DNA of 64,000 bases from Actinoallomurus iriomotensis (lineage in GTDB: Bacteria > Actinomycetota > Actinomycetes > Streptosporangiales > Streptosporangiaceae), in contig NZ_BSTJ01000001.1 of the NCBI RefSeq assembly GCF_030269445.1, forward strand, positions 1,699,898 through 1,763,897, given 5' to 3'. Shown here piece by piece: positions 33,991 through 42,100 of this stretch (position 1 is its first letter; each line of letters starts with the position of its first letter). The notes beneath the pieces are model-generated. The model ran no database searches. It was not told where the DNA came from and saw only the letters and a program-made list of their open reading frames with translations. The position numbers and the translations under genes are program-made.

Positions 33991-35211
33991 ATGCCTGAGG
34001 CTGTCATCGTCGCGACCGCCCGTTCCCCGATCGGGCGGGCGTTCAAGGGATCGCTGAAGGACCTGCGCCCCGACGACCTCACCGCCCGCATCGTGCGCGC
34101 GGCGCTGGACAAGGTGCCCGAGCTGGACCCGGCCGACATCGACGACCTGTTGCTGGGGTGCGGCCTGCCGGGCGGCGAACAGGGCTACAACATGGCGCGC
34201 GTGGTGTCCGTGCTGCTCGGCTACGACCATGTCCCGGGCGCGACGGTCACCCGTTACTGCTCCTCTTCGCTCCAGACCACGCGGATGGCCTTCCACGCGA
34301 TCAAGTCGGGCGAGGCCGATGTGATCATCTCGGCCGGCGTCGAGATGGTGAGCCGGTTCGCCAAGGGCAGCAGCGACGGCCTGCCCGACACCCAGAACCC
34401 GGTGTTCGGCGAGGCACAGGCCCGTACGGCCAAGCGCGGGGAGGGCGGCGCGGACGCCTGGCACGACCCCCGCGAGGACGGCCAGGTCCCCGACGTCTAC
34501 ATCGCGATGGGCCAGACCGCCGAGAACGTCGCCGAGCTGCACGGCATCAGCCGGGCCGAGCAGGACGAGTTCGGCGTCCGCTCGCAGAACAACGCCGAGA
34601 AGGCGATCGACGCGGGCTTCTTCGCCCGCGAGATCACCCCGGTCGAGCTGCCCGACGGCACCGTGGTCGCCAAGGATGACGGCCCGCGGCCCGGCACGAC
34701 GCTGGAGAAGGTCGCCGCGCTGGCCCCGTCGTTCCGCCCGGACGGCACGGTCACCGCCGGCAACTGCTGCCCGCTGAACGACGGCGCCGCCGCGGTGGTC
34801 GTGATGAGCGACACCAAGGCCGCCGAGCTGGGCCTGACCCCGATCGCCCGCATCGTCTCCTCCGGCGTCTCCGCACTGTCCCCCGAGATCATGGGCCTCG
34901 GCCCGGTCGAGGCGTCGCGCCGGGCCCTGAAGCTCGCCGGGCTCACGATCGACGACATCGACCTCGTGGAGATCAACGAGGCGTTCGCCGCCCAGGTGAT
35001 CCCCTCGTACCGCCAGCTCGGCGTCGACATCGACAAGCTCAACGTCCACGGCGGCGCGATCGCGGTCGGCCACCCCTTCGGCATGACCGGCGCCCGCATC
35101 ACCGGCACCCTGCTCAACGGACTGCAAAGCCGCGACGGCACGCTCGGGCTGGAGACCATGTGCGTCGGCGGCGGCCAGGGCATGGCCATGGTTTTCGAGC
35201 GCCTCAGCTGA
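33991..35211 (+). CDS. Acetyl-CoA C-acyltransferase (thiolase)
   Basis: A 406-residue thiolase: nucleophile C90 in VTRYCSSSLQT, His361 in GGAIAVGHPFGMTGARI, and Cys391 in CVGGGQGMAM; all three catalytic residues are present. It can run beta-oxidation (3-ketoacyl-CoA cleavage) or acetoacetyl-CoA formation; the family resemblance is to actinobacterial FadA-type enzymes. A GAGGGAG ribosome-binding site lies before the ATG. No other fatty-acid gene is adjacent. Confidence 0.92.
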   Translation: MPEAVIVATARSPIGRAFKGSLKDLRPDDLTARIVRAALDKVPELDPADIDDLLLGCGLPGGEQGYNMARVVSVLLGYDHVPGATVTRYCSSSLQTTRMAFHAIKSGEADVIISAGVEMVSRFAKGSSDGLPDTQNPVFGEAQARTAKRGEGGADAWHDPREDGQVPDVYIAMGQTAENVAELHGISRAEQDEFGVRSQNNAEKAIDAGFFAREITPVELPDGTVVAKDDGPRPGTTLEKVAALAPSFRPDGTVTAGNCCPLNDGAAAVVVMSDTKAAELGLTPIARIVSSGVSALSPEIMGLGPVEASRRALKLAGLTIDDIDLVEINEAFAAQVIPSYRQLGVDIDKLNVHGGAIAVGHPFGMTGARITGTLLNGLQSRDGTLGLETMCVGGGQGMAMVFERLS

Positions 35212-35309
35212 GTCCGGCCGGAGGCCTTCGTACGGTCGCGCGCGGGTCCGCGCCCCCTCTCAGGGCCGCGGATCCGCGCCGTTAAGCGTCTTGCAACCCA
35301 GGCGTTAGC

Positions 35310-35324
35310 GGTTCGTAATGAACC
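35310..35324. promoter_or_regulatory. Small inverted repeat upstream of DUF4287 gene
   Basis: GGTTC-GTAAT-GAACC is a perfect 5+5 repeat 120 bases before the DUF4287 start. A second palindrome, CCCCCCAGGGGGG, occurs near 35371. Either could be an operator or hairpin; nothing decides. Confidence 0.25.
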
Positions 35325-35446
35325 ACGCACGATACGTGACCAGAGATCTACGTCCCGTGACAGAAAGGTCCCCCCAGGGGGGTTGTGCGATGGGCATCGC
35401 TGTTGCAAAGTCGTCAACAAGATGCACGCCCAGCCAGGAGGTGCCT

Positions 35447-35674
35447 ATGTCTTTGAACCACTCACCGGAGACGCACAAGAATCTCATCGCACGCATCCCG
35501 AAAGTCACAGGTCGTGACCTCCCCGAGTGGTTCCAAGCCATAGATGACGGCCCCTCCTTCATCCGATGCGAGGAGAGGGTCAACTGGCTCGCGGACGAGC
35601 ACGGCCTCTCCCATGGCTACGCCGTCGCCCTCGTGCACGAGCACGAGCTGCACCGGCGGGCCGTCCGCTACTAG
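35447..35674 (+). CDS. DUF4287 domain protein
   Basis: A 75-residue protein matching DUF4287: the conserved TGRDLPEWFQAID and WLADEHGLSHGYAVALVHEH. The AGGAGG ribosome-binding site just upstream fixes the ATG at 35447. A second DUF4287 protein is at 55385. These small proteins are widespread in actinobacteria; their role is not established. Confidence 0.88.
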   Translation: MSLNHSPETHKNLIARIPKVTGRDLPEWFQAIDDGPSFIRCEERVNWLADEHGLSHGYAVALVHEHELHRRAVRY

Positions 35675-35682
35675 CACCACTC

Positions 35683-36093
35683 GTGGATCCGAGCCGGGCG
35701 CGCGACTTCGCCCGCGAACACCATCGGGCGATCATGGTCACGCGTCACGCGGACGGGCGCCCGCAGACGTCACCCGTGCTGTGCGCGGTCGACGACGCCG
35801 GACACCTGACCGTCAGCACCCGCGAGACCGCGGCCAAGACCCGTAACGTGCTCCGCGATCCCCACGTCACGTTCTGCCTGATCAGCGATGCCTTCTTCGG
35901 TGAGTGGGTGCAGATCGACGGCGAGGCGGAGGTCGTGCGCCTACCCGAGGCCATGGAGCCGCTCATCGACTACTACCGGATGATCTCCGGTGAGCATCCA
36001 GACTGGGACGACTACCGCGCGGCCATGGAGCGCGAGCGCCGCGTGCTGATCCGGGTGAAGATCACGCACGCCGGCCCCGACGTCCACGGCTGA
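35683..36093 (+). CDS. PPOX-class F420-dependent flavin-fold enzyme
   Basis: A 136-residue split-barrel protein. Residues about 8-85 match the FMN/F420-binding PPOX barrel (HHRAIMVTRHADGRPQTSPV; TVSTRETAAKTRNVLRDPHV; VQIDGEAEVVRL). Actinobacterial proteins of this length typically use F420 or bind FMN or biliverdin to reduce small substrates. The start is taken as GTG at 35683, eight bases after the DUF4287 stop, suggesting co-transcription. No ribosome-binding site of note. Confidence 0.85.
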   Translation: MDPSRARDFAREHHRAIMVTRHADGRPQTSPVLCAVDDAGHLTVSTRETAAKTRNVLRDPHVTFCLISDAFFGEWVQIDGEAEVVRLPEAMEPLIDYYRMISGEHPDWDDYRAAMERERRVLIRVKITHAGPDVHG

Positions 36094-36115
36094 CGACCTG
36101 TACCCCAGGTTCTAA

Positions 36116-36276
36116 GGGCCTGTCTCGGAGTCCCCGTCCGTAGCGAGCGGTGTCCAGGCGGCGCGTCGCAAGGCGGAGGAGGGAGTCAGCCTGGTGTTGG
36201 CTGGCGACCGACGACAACGCGGCGAGGCGTCGCCTGGGCGCCGCGCAGTAGGACAGCGGGGCTTCGAGACAGGCCC
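36116..36276. mobile_element. 161-bp MITE with perfect inverted ends
   Basis: Ends GGGCCTGTCTCG and CGAGACAGGCCC are perfect inverted repeats, with further partial complementarity inside (CCAGGCG...CGCCTGG), flanked by the direct repeat TAA on both sides (36113-36115, 36277-36279). There is no coding capacity. A 3-bp TNA target duplication is the IS5-group pattern, so a related IS probably mobilised it. It abuts the stop codon of the downstream minus-strand methyltransferase gene. Confidence 0.82.
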
Positions 36277-37133
36277 TAACGCCCCCGCAGAGATCGCGGG
36301 GGCGTTTCGTCGGTTCTGGTGGCGGTGGCCGCCAGGGTGACGTACGGCATGGTGAAGCCGCCGCCGATCCGGTCGATGGCGGCCCCGACGTGGTCCAGCA
36401 CCTCCGCCAGCCTGTCCGGCGGGAGCCGCGTGAGGGCGCCGGTGGTGGGCAGATGGTCCAGCCACTGGTCGCGGGTGTAGGACTGCTCCCAGTCGAACCT
36501 CCACTGCTCCGGCTCGTCGAATCCGCCGTCCCGCCGGATCCCCTCGGCGGCGGTGGCGAACATCGTCTGGTAGATCTCCAGAGCGGTCCCGGCCGGCCGG
36601 GTGCCGCGGTTGAACGGCGCATCGGGCGCCACCCGCCGGAAGACCTCGGCGAAGGCCTCCGACACCTCGGCCGGGGCGTCGAACACGTGCCCGAACACCG
36701 CCAGCCGGCCGCCGGGCCGCAGGACCCGCGCCGCCTTGGCCGGGCCCGCGACCGGGTCCACCCAGTGCCAGGCCTGTCCGGCGACGACCGCCTCGAACAC
36801 CCGGCCGGCGGAGTCCCACTCCTCGAAGGTCGCCACCTCGACCTCGACGCCGGTCCGCCGGGCGAACTCGGCCATCCGCGCGTCGGGGTCGACGCCGAGC
36901 ACCGTGCAGCCGGCCGCCTGGAACTGCCTGGCCTCGATGCCTGTGCCGCAGCCGACGTCGAGGAGGTCGCGGCCGGGACTGGCGGCCACGATCCGTTCCA
37001 CCAGCGCCTCGGGGTAGCGGGGCCGGGCGCGGTCGTAGCGTTCGGGGTCCACGCCGAACGACTCCGCCATCTCGCGGGCCTGGTGCGCCTCACGCTCGGG
37101 CGGAGGCGGTTGTTCTTGAGACTTAGTGGGCAT
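36276..37133 (-). CDS. Class I SAM-dependent methyltransferase
   Basis: A 285-residue Rossmann-fold methyltransferase: motif I LLDVGCGTGIEARQF at about 58-72, motif II region VLGVDPDARM, and AGQAWHWVDP near 122, a signature of Methyltransf_11/25 proteins. Substrate unknown. Its stop TAG uses the last C of the MITE and the first bases of the target repeat, so the insertion may have replaced the original C-terminus. The start ATG lies inside a TetR-type operator, so the divergent TetR gene probably controls it. Confidence 0.87.
   Translation of the reverse strand: MPTKSQEQPPPPEREAHQAREMAESFGVDPERYDRARPRYPEALVERIVAASPGRDLLDVGCGTGIEARQFQAAGCTVLGVDPDARMAEFARRTGVEVEVATFEEWDSAGRVFEAVVAGQAWHWVDPVAGPAKAARVLRPGGRLAVFGHVFDAPAEVSEAFAEVFRRVAPDAPFNRGTRPAGTALEIYQTMFATAAEGIRRDGGFDEPEQWRFDWEQSYTRDQWLDHLPTTGALTRLPPDRLAEVLDHVGAAIDRIGGGFTMPYVTLAATATRTDETPPRSLRGR
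36278..36306. terminator. Hairpin overlapping methyltransferase 3' end
   Basis: An 11-bp stem AACGCCCCCGC with its complement GCGGGGGCGTT, loop AGAGATC. It runs into GTTTCG on the plus strand, so it could end the F420-enzyme transcript; on the minus strand it overlaps the last codons of the methyltransferase. Confidence 0.6.
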
Positions 37134-37162
37134 GCGCCCACTCTAGTGGGCAACTGCCCACT
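37125..37162. promoter_or_regulatory. Twin TetR-type operators
   Basis: Two 18-bp palindromes, AGTGGGCATGCGCCCACT (37125-37142) and AGTGGGCAACTGCCCACT (37145-37162), centred 20 bp apart between the divergent methyltransferase and TetR genes. Half-site AGTGGGC is shared by all four arms. Two dimers could bind on the same DNA face. Confidence 0.85.
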
Positions 37163-37207
37163 TGGTCCACCGGTAGGATCGGGCCAGTCACGGAGAGGGG
37201 GCGGGCA

Positions 37208-37810
37208 GTGCCGACCGGAGTGCACATTCGTGACGCCCGCCAGCAGCTGTTCGAGGCCGCCGAGCGCGTCCTGCTGCGGGACGGGCCGAGCGCGCTGACC
37301 AGCCGGGCGGTCACCACCGAGGCGGGTGTCGCCAAGGGCGTCCTGCACCGGCACTTCGCCGACTTCGACGCCTTCCTCGTCGAGCTCATCCGAGATCGCG
37401 TCGTCCGAATCGAGCACCAGGCCGCCGCCCTGAGGGCGTCCGCCGGGACCGGCACCGTCGCCGGCAACCTCACCGAGGCGCTGATCGACCTGTTCGACCC
37501 GGTCGCGGTGGGGATCGTCGGTCTCGTCATCTTCCGGGACGAGCTGCGCGCCCGGCTGCGCCAGAACAGGCCGGCCCACACCTTCCCGGTCGCGACCGAA
37601 GCCATGGCCATGATCGCCGCCTACCTCACCGACGAGTGCGAGCTCGGCCGCATCGCGGCCGACGCGGACGTCGGCTCGCTCGCGCTCTCGCTGGTCGGGG
37701 GGGCACACCTGCTCTACGCCGACCGGAAGGGCACCCCGCCGGATCGCGCGGCCGTCGGCAAGGTCGTAGCCACGGTCATCGCCGACGTCGTGCAACGCCG
37801 GCTGCTGTGA
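37208..37810 (+). CDS. TetR family transcriptional regulator
   Basis: A 200-residue regulator with an N-terminal HTH (ARQQLFEAAERVLLRDGPSA, then GVAKGVLHRHFADFDAFLVE). GTG start 45 bases after twin palindromes that are probably its operators. It is divergent from the methyltransferase. The ligand pocket region (about 60-200) gives no clue to the inducer. Confidence 0.9.
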   Translation: MPTGVHIRDARQQLFEAAERVLLRDGPSALTSRAVTTEAGVAKGVLHRHFADFDAFLVELIRDRVVRIEHQAAALRASAGTGTVAGNLTEALIDLFDPVAVGIVGLVIFRDELRARLRQNRPAHTFPVATEAMAMIAAYLTDECELGRIAADADVGSLALSLVGGAHLLYADRKGTPPDRAAVGKVVATVIADVVQRRLL

Positions 37811-37838
37811 ACCGCTCGGCGGCGGGCGACCCCTCGGG

Positions 37839-38615
37839 TCAGTCGCGGCTGTAGAAGCGGGACAGGAAGCGGAGCAGCTCCAGGTAGATCCACACCAGGG
37901 TCAGGGTGAGCCCGAACGCGGCGAGCCAGGCGGTCTCACGCGGCGCGCCGCTGCGCACCCCGTCCTCGATCGCGTTGAAGTCCAGCAGCAGGTAGAGGCA
38001 GCCGACGAGGATCGCCGCGACGCTGAAGACGACGCCGAGCAGGCCGTGGCCCCGGATGCCGATGCCGCCCACGTGGAAGAACGACACGAGCAGGTTGAGG
38101 ACCATGAGGCCGACCAGCGCGAGCCCGGCCGCGATCACGAACCGGGTGAACCTCGGCGTCACCCGGACGATGCGCAGGGAGTACACGGTGAGCATCGCGC
38201 CGAACGCGAGGGCCGTGCCGACCACCGCCTGGAGCACGACGCCGTTGTAGACGTCGTTGTAGAGGTGGCTGATCAGCCCGACCGCGACGCCGTACGACGC
38301 CGCGAAGCCGAGCACGAGCACCGGGTTGGCCCGGCGGCCGAACGTCAGGATCGCCCAGAACACCACGCCGGCCAGGACCGCCACGAGCGAGACCGGCCCC
38401 GCCAAGCGCTCCGGCACGAGCACCCACGCCAGCGCGCCGGCCACGACGAGTGTGCCGAGCGTGAGGAACGAGCGCACGACGACGTCGTCGAGGGTCATGG
38501 AGCGCGGCGGGGCGTACGCCGGGGCGTTGTACACGTCGTACCGCGCGTGGGGCGCATATCCGGCACGCTGGGCGAAGGCCCCGCGCCGGGAGAAGACCGG
38601 GTTGCCGCTCTCCAT
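37839..38615 (-). CDS. Bax inhibitor-1/YccA family membrane protein
   Basis: A 258-residue membrane protein with a cytoplasmic N-terminus of about 45 residues and seven hydrophobic segments. The conserved end YLELLRFLSRFYSRD and HLYNDVYNGVVLQAV are typical of actinobacterial YccA homologues. These proteins affect calcium leak or membrane protease control in model organisms; the role here is unknown. GGAGG ribosome-binding site. Confidence 0.9.
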   Translation of the reverse strand: MESGNPVFSRRGAFAQRAGYAPHARYDVYNAPAYAPPRSMTLDDVVVRSFLTLGTLVVAGALAWVLVPERLAGPVSLVAVLAGVVFWAILTFGRRANPVLVLGFAASYGVAVGLISHLYNDVYNGVVLQAVVGTALAFGAMLTVYSLRIVRVTPRFTRFVIAAGLALVGLMVLNLLVSFFHVGGIGIRGHGLLGVVFSVAAILVGCLYLLLDFNAIEDGVRSGAPRETAWLAAFGLTLTLVWIYLELLRFLSRFYSRD

Positions 38616-38951
38616 GGAAAGCCTCCAGACATCTGCTGCGCTCAGGCTAACGCGTCACTACACGTGCGGTGTTCCCGTTGTTACGTACCGCCGTCCCCGA
38701 CGTACGGCGCATGGAGGCCCTGTCAGGACGACCTGGACGAAAAGGGTCGAAGCAGCGCTCAACTCCTGTCAATGACCGGTGCCCCCGGTCGGAGTCGAAC
38801 CGACACGAACAACTCTTTTAGGGAGTCTGCCTCTGCCTGTTGGGCTACGGGGGCGCCCGCAATCATACCGGGGGAGCGCCAATAGTGGTCCACAGGCTAA
38901 ATGCAGTCAAGAATTCCTATTATTGCCGCCGAAATTCGAACCGAATACCAC
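38616..38951. other. Intergenic region holding YccA promoter and tRNA-like gene
   Basis: Between the yccA start and the convergently placed NDH-2 stop. It holds the tRNA-like gene at 38780-38854. The part 38856-38951 is AT-richer than surroundings (AAGAATTCCTATTATTGCCG) but shows no open frame or repeat that I can support. Part of 38616-38700 must hold the yccA promoter. Confidence 0.5.
38780..38854 (-). tRNA. tRNA-like gene, anticodon UAA (Leu), short variable arm
   Basis: The minus strand folds as a cloverleaf: 7-bp acceptor GCCCCCG/CGGGGGC, discriminator A73, 5-bp anticodon stem GACTC/GAGTT with loop CCTAAAA, and T-arm GTCGG-TTCGACT-CCGAC. The anticodon reads UAA (leucine UUA). Unusual points: a short variable region instead of the long arm of normal bacterial tRNA-Leu; C at position 33 where U is nearly universal; a weak D-stem. 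No CCA is encoded. It may be a decayed or special-purpose tRNA. Confidence 0.65.
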
Positions 38952-40298
38952 TCAGTATTTCTTCGTGGCCAGCTCGAACTCCTCGCGCGGGCGCTGGAGC
39001 GTACCCAGCGAAACGACCTCACGGCTGAAGAACAGGGCAAGCGTCCAGTCCGCGGTGACCCGGGCCTTGCGGTTCACAGTCGGCAGACGGGACAAGTGAT
39101 ACGTACGGTGCATGAACCACGCGGGCAGGCCCCGTAGCTTGACACCGTAGATCTGCGCAACCCCCTTGTGCAGTCCGAGACTGGCCACCGATCCGGCATA
39201 GGCGTGTTTGTATGCCTTTAGTTCCCGGCCGCGCAGCGCGGCGGCGACGTTGTCGCCCAGGACCTTTGCCTGACGCACCGCGTGCTGGGCGTTCGGGGCG
39301 CAGAACTGCCCGGGTTCAGTGAGATCGGGCACCGCCGCGATATCTCCCGCGGTGAAGGCGTCTTCGACGCCGTCGACGGTCAGTTCGGCGGTGGCCTTGA
39401 CTCGATCCTTGTCATCCAGCGGCAGATCCGTCTTCTTGACAAGTGGGTTCGGCTTGACGCCCGCGGTCCACACCAGAGTGCCCGCGCCGAACTTCTCGCC
39501 GTCACTGAGCACGATCTCGCGATTCTCGGCGGACTTGAGCAGCGTCTTGAGCCTGACTTCGATTCCCCGGCCACGCAGGGCCTCGACCGTCCATTTCCCC
39601 ATGTCCTCGCCGACCTCGGGCAGGATCTTGTCGCTGGCCTCGACCAGCACCCAGCGCATGGAGTCGCCCTTGAGGTCCGGGTAGTACCGGCATGCGTCCC
39701 GCGCCATGTCCTCCAGCTCGGCGAGCGCCTCCACGCCGGCGTACCCGCCGCCGACGAACACGAAGGTGAGGGCCTGCCGGCGCGACTCGGGGCAGGTCGA
39801 GGAGGCGGCGATGTCGAGCTGCCGCAGCACGTGGTTGCGCAGGTAGATCGCCTCGGCCACGGTCTTGAAGCCGATGCCGTGCTCGGCCAGGCCGGGGATG
39901 GGCAGGGTCCGCGAGATCGACCCCGGGCAGAACACCAGCGTGTCGTAGTCGATCGTCCGGACCTCGTACGGCTCGGCGTCGGCGCGTTCCACGACCTCCA
40001 CGGTCGCCTTGCGGCCGGCGTGGTCGATCTCGGTCACGCGGCCGTTGAGGATCGTCACGCCGGGCAGCACCCGTCGCAGGGACACCACCACGTGCCGGGG
40101 TTCGAGGTTGCCGGCCGCCGCCTCGGGCAGGAACGGCTGGTAGGTCATGTAGGACTGCGGGGCGACCATGGTGATCTTGAGTTCGCCACTCTTGAGCTGC
40201 CGGCGCATCTTCTTCCGCAGCCGCAGCGCGGTGTACATGCCGACGTAGCCGCCACCAACGATGAGCACGTGTTTGGACATATTCGATCCGGTACCCAT
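38952..40298 (-). CDS. ndh: Type II NADH dehydrogenase (NDH-2)
   Basis: A 448-residue flavoprotein with two Rossmann nucleotide motifs: FAD GGGYVGMYTA near 14-23 and NAD FVFVGGGYAGVEALAEL near 180-196. TAGDIAAVPD is the second FAD site and NAQHAVRQAKVLGDN is typical. It oxidises NADH and reduces menaquinone without pumping protons, at the cytoplasmic face of the membrane. A GGGAAGGG ribosome-binding site supports the ATG at 40298 over the one at MSKHV. No neighbour is functionally linked. Confidence 0.92.
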   Translation of the reverse strand: MGTGSNMSKHVLIVGGGYVGMYTALRLRKKMRRQLKSGELKITMVAPQSYMTYQPFLPEAAAGNLEPRHVVVSLRRVLPGVTILNGRVTEIDHAGRKATVEVVERADAEPYEVRTIDYDTLVFCPGSISRTLPIPGLAEHGIGFKTVAEAIYLRNHVLRQLDIAASSTCPESRRQALTFVFVGGGYAGVEALAELEDMARDACRYYPDLKGDSMRWVLVEASDKILPEVGEDMGKWTVEALRGRGIEVRLKTLLKSAENREIVLSDGEKFGAGTLVWTAGVKPNPLVKKTDLPLDDKDRVKATAELTVDGVEDAFTAGDIAAVPDLTEPGQFCAPNAQHAVRQAKVLGDNVAAALRGRELKAYKHAYAGSVASLGLHKGVAQIYGVKLRGLPAWFMHRTYHLSRLPTVNRKARVTADWTLALFFSREVVSLGTLQRPREEFELATKKY

Positions 40299-40549
40299 GG
40301 CCCTTCCCGAAATTCGACCGTGAGCTTGTGAAAACTTTCACGAGCTCTGCCTTCACGGTACTCCGCGCGAGGGCGCCTGGGCAGAGGGGGTCCTGTGAAA
40401 CGAGTCACCCTCGAACCGCAGGACCCGCGCGGGCGTCATAGAGGGAGGAAGCGATCAGTGAGCGACGGGCAGGGCGCGCGTCCAGGGGAAGCGGGGGCTT
40501 TCCTGGCCACCGCCCTGCCCTTCGCGTACGGGGGGAATCGGGGGAAGTC

Positions 40550-41233
40550 TTGCCGCCGGACACCGAGGTACGACAGCACCAGTGGTGGATCGATCCCCGC
40601 GAGTACGCCCGGCACGAGGCTCGCCGGGGCCGCAGGTTCGCGTTCACGCACCTCGTTCCGGCGCGCACCGCGCTGGTGGTGATCGACATGGTGCCGTTCT
40701 TCGTGTCCGAGAACCCCTACTGCCGTGGCATCGTGCCCAACATCGGCCGCCTCGCCGACGCCCTCCGGACGGCGGGCGGGACGGTCGCCTGGGTGCTGCC
40801 CGCGGCCGGGGAACGGACGCAGGTGCGCGATGAGTTCTTCGGTCCGGAGGTGGCCGAGACCTATCGCACCTCCGGCGGAACGGGCCCTCTCCCCCGGCGG
40901 CTGTGGCCCGAGCTGACGCCCGGTCCCGGCGACGTACTGGTCGAGAAGACCACGGCCAGCGCCTTCTTCCCCGGCCACTGCCCGCTTCCAGAACTGCTGG
41001 TGGAACGCGCGGTCGACACCGTACTGATCAGCGGCACCGTCACCAATGTGTGCTGCGAGTCCTCGGCCCGCGACGCCGCCGCCCTCGGGCTCCGGGTCAT
41101 CATGGTCGCGGACGCGAACGCGGCACGACGCGACCAGGACCACAACGCCACGTTGTACACCGTCTACCGATCCTTCGGAGACGTGCGCCCGACCTCCGAC
41201 CTCCTCGACCTGGTCCGGCCGCACACCCCGTAG
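40550..41233 (+). CDS. Isochorismatase-family cysteine hydrolase
   Basis: A 227-residue alpha/beta hydrolase of the isochorismatase-like family: ALVVIDMVPFF with catalytic Asp46, Lys in VEKTTASAFF, and Cys in GTVTNVCCESSARDA. The start is TTG after a GGGGGAAGT stretch. Family reactions include hydrolysis of isochorismate, nicotinamide or other amides; the substrate cannot be chosen. An upstream GTG open frame (40458) in a different frame has a better ribosome-binding site but lacks family similarity. Confidence 0.87.
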   Translation: MPPDTEVRQHQWWIDPREYARHEARRGRRFAFTHLVPARTALVVIDMVPFFVSENPYCRGIVPNIGRLADALRTAGGTVAWVLPAAGERTQVRDEFFGPEVAETYRTSGGTGPLPRRLWPELTPGPGDVLVEKTTASAFFPGHCPLPELLVERAVDTVLISGTVTNVCCESSARDAAALGLRVIMVADANAARRDQDHNATLYTVYRSFGDVRPTSDLLDLVRPHTP

Positions 41234-41257
41234 CCGCGCTGCCTGCCGTCCGCGGGC

Positions 41258-42094
41258 TCAGCGCCCTTCGGGTCCCGGCAGGCCGGCGTACGTGCGGGCG
41301 CGGGTCAGGACCGTGTCCAGCATCGTCTCGGTGACGCGGCCCGTGAAGGTGTTCTGCTGGCTCGGGTGGTAGCAGCCGATCAGCAGGGTCGTTCCGCCGG
41401 CCGGGGACGTGAGTTCGACCTCCGCCCCGTGGCCGAACGCCGGACGCCGGGCCGGCGTGGCGTAGCCCGCCTCCTTGAGGGCCGGCCACAGCGCCTGCCA
41501 GCCGTACCCGCCCAGGACGACGATCGCCCGGACGTCGCCCGCGACGAAACCGAGCTCCTTGACCAGCCACGGAGCGCACGTGGCGCGTTCGTCCGGCGTC
41601 GGCTTGTTGGCCGGGGGCGCGCAGCGCACCGGCGCGACGACGCGGGCGCCGAGCAGCCGCTGGCCGTCATCCGCGTGCGTGCTGGTCGCCTGGGCCGCCA
41701 GGCCGACCCTGTACAGGGACGCGAACAGCCAGTCGCCGCTCCGGTCGCCGGTGAAGATCCGGCCCGTACGGTTTCCGCCGTGGGCGGCCGGGGCCAGGCC
41801 GACGATCAGGACGCGCGGGGACGGGTCACCCCAGCCCGGGACGGGTCGGCCCCAGTACTCCTCGTCCGCGTACGCGCGGCGGCGTTCGACGGCGACCTGT
41901 TCGCGCCACGCGACCAGGCGGGGGCAGGCCCGGCAGACCGACTGCCGGGCCACCAACTCGTCCAGAGACGACGCCTCGGCGGCGAGCGAGCGGACGGACG
42001 CGGCGTCGGTGGCCACGGGAGTGTCCGCCCGCGCCGGGTCGCCCGGCCACCCCGTCCCAGGCGGTACGAACGGCGCGTTCACGCTACTGCCCAC
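41258..42094 (-). CDS. Family 5 uracil-DNA glycosylase (UdgB)
   Basis: A 278-residue iron-sulfur uracil-DNA glycosylase. Cluster ligands C54, C57, C158 and C173. Motif [20 protein letters not shown] at about 99-117 and motif [12 protein letters not shown] are diagnostic of UdgB. UdgB removes uracil and other damaged bases and needs no Asn in motif A. Start GTG; N-terminal 40 residues are disordered. Confidence 0.92.
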   Translation of the reverse strand: MGSSVNAPFVPPGTGWPGDPARADTPVATDAASVRSLAAEASSLDELVARQSVCRACPRLVAWREQVAVERRRAYADEEYWGRPVPGWGDPSPRVLIVGLAPAAHGGNRTGRIFTGDRSGDWLFASLYRVGLAAQATSTHADDGQRLLGARVVAPVRCAPPANKPTPDERATCAPWLVKELGFVAGDVRAIVVLGGYGWQALWPALKEAGYATPARRPAFGHGAEVELTSPAGGTTLLIGCYHPSQQNTFTGRVTETMLDTVLTRARTYAGLPGPEGR

Positions 42095-42100
42095 GTCGGC

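Noticed and set aside
30963-33998. 1000-codon plus-strand frame across cbs and the lipoprotein
   Set aside because: Runs antisense to cbs, then in the wrong frame over the lipoprotein; no domain, no ribosome-binding site.
38900-38950. Second T-arm-like sequence (ATTCGAACCGAAT) next to the tRNA-like gene
   Set aside because: No acceptor or anticodon stem can be built around it.
40395-40682. GTG-started frame with good ribosome-binding site before the isochorismatase gene
   Set aside because: Its translation turns to Ser/Arg/Thr-rich noise and overlaps the hydrolase in another frame. It was only kept as a note about the start.
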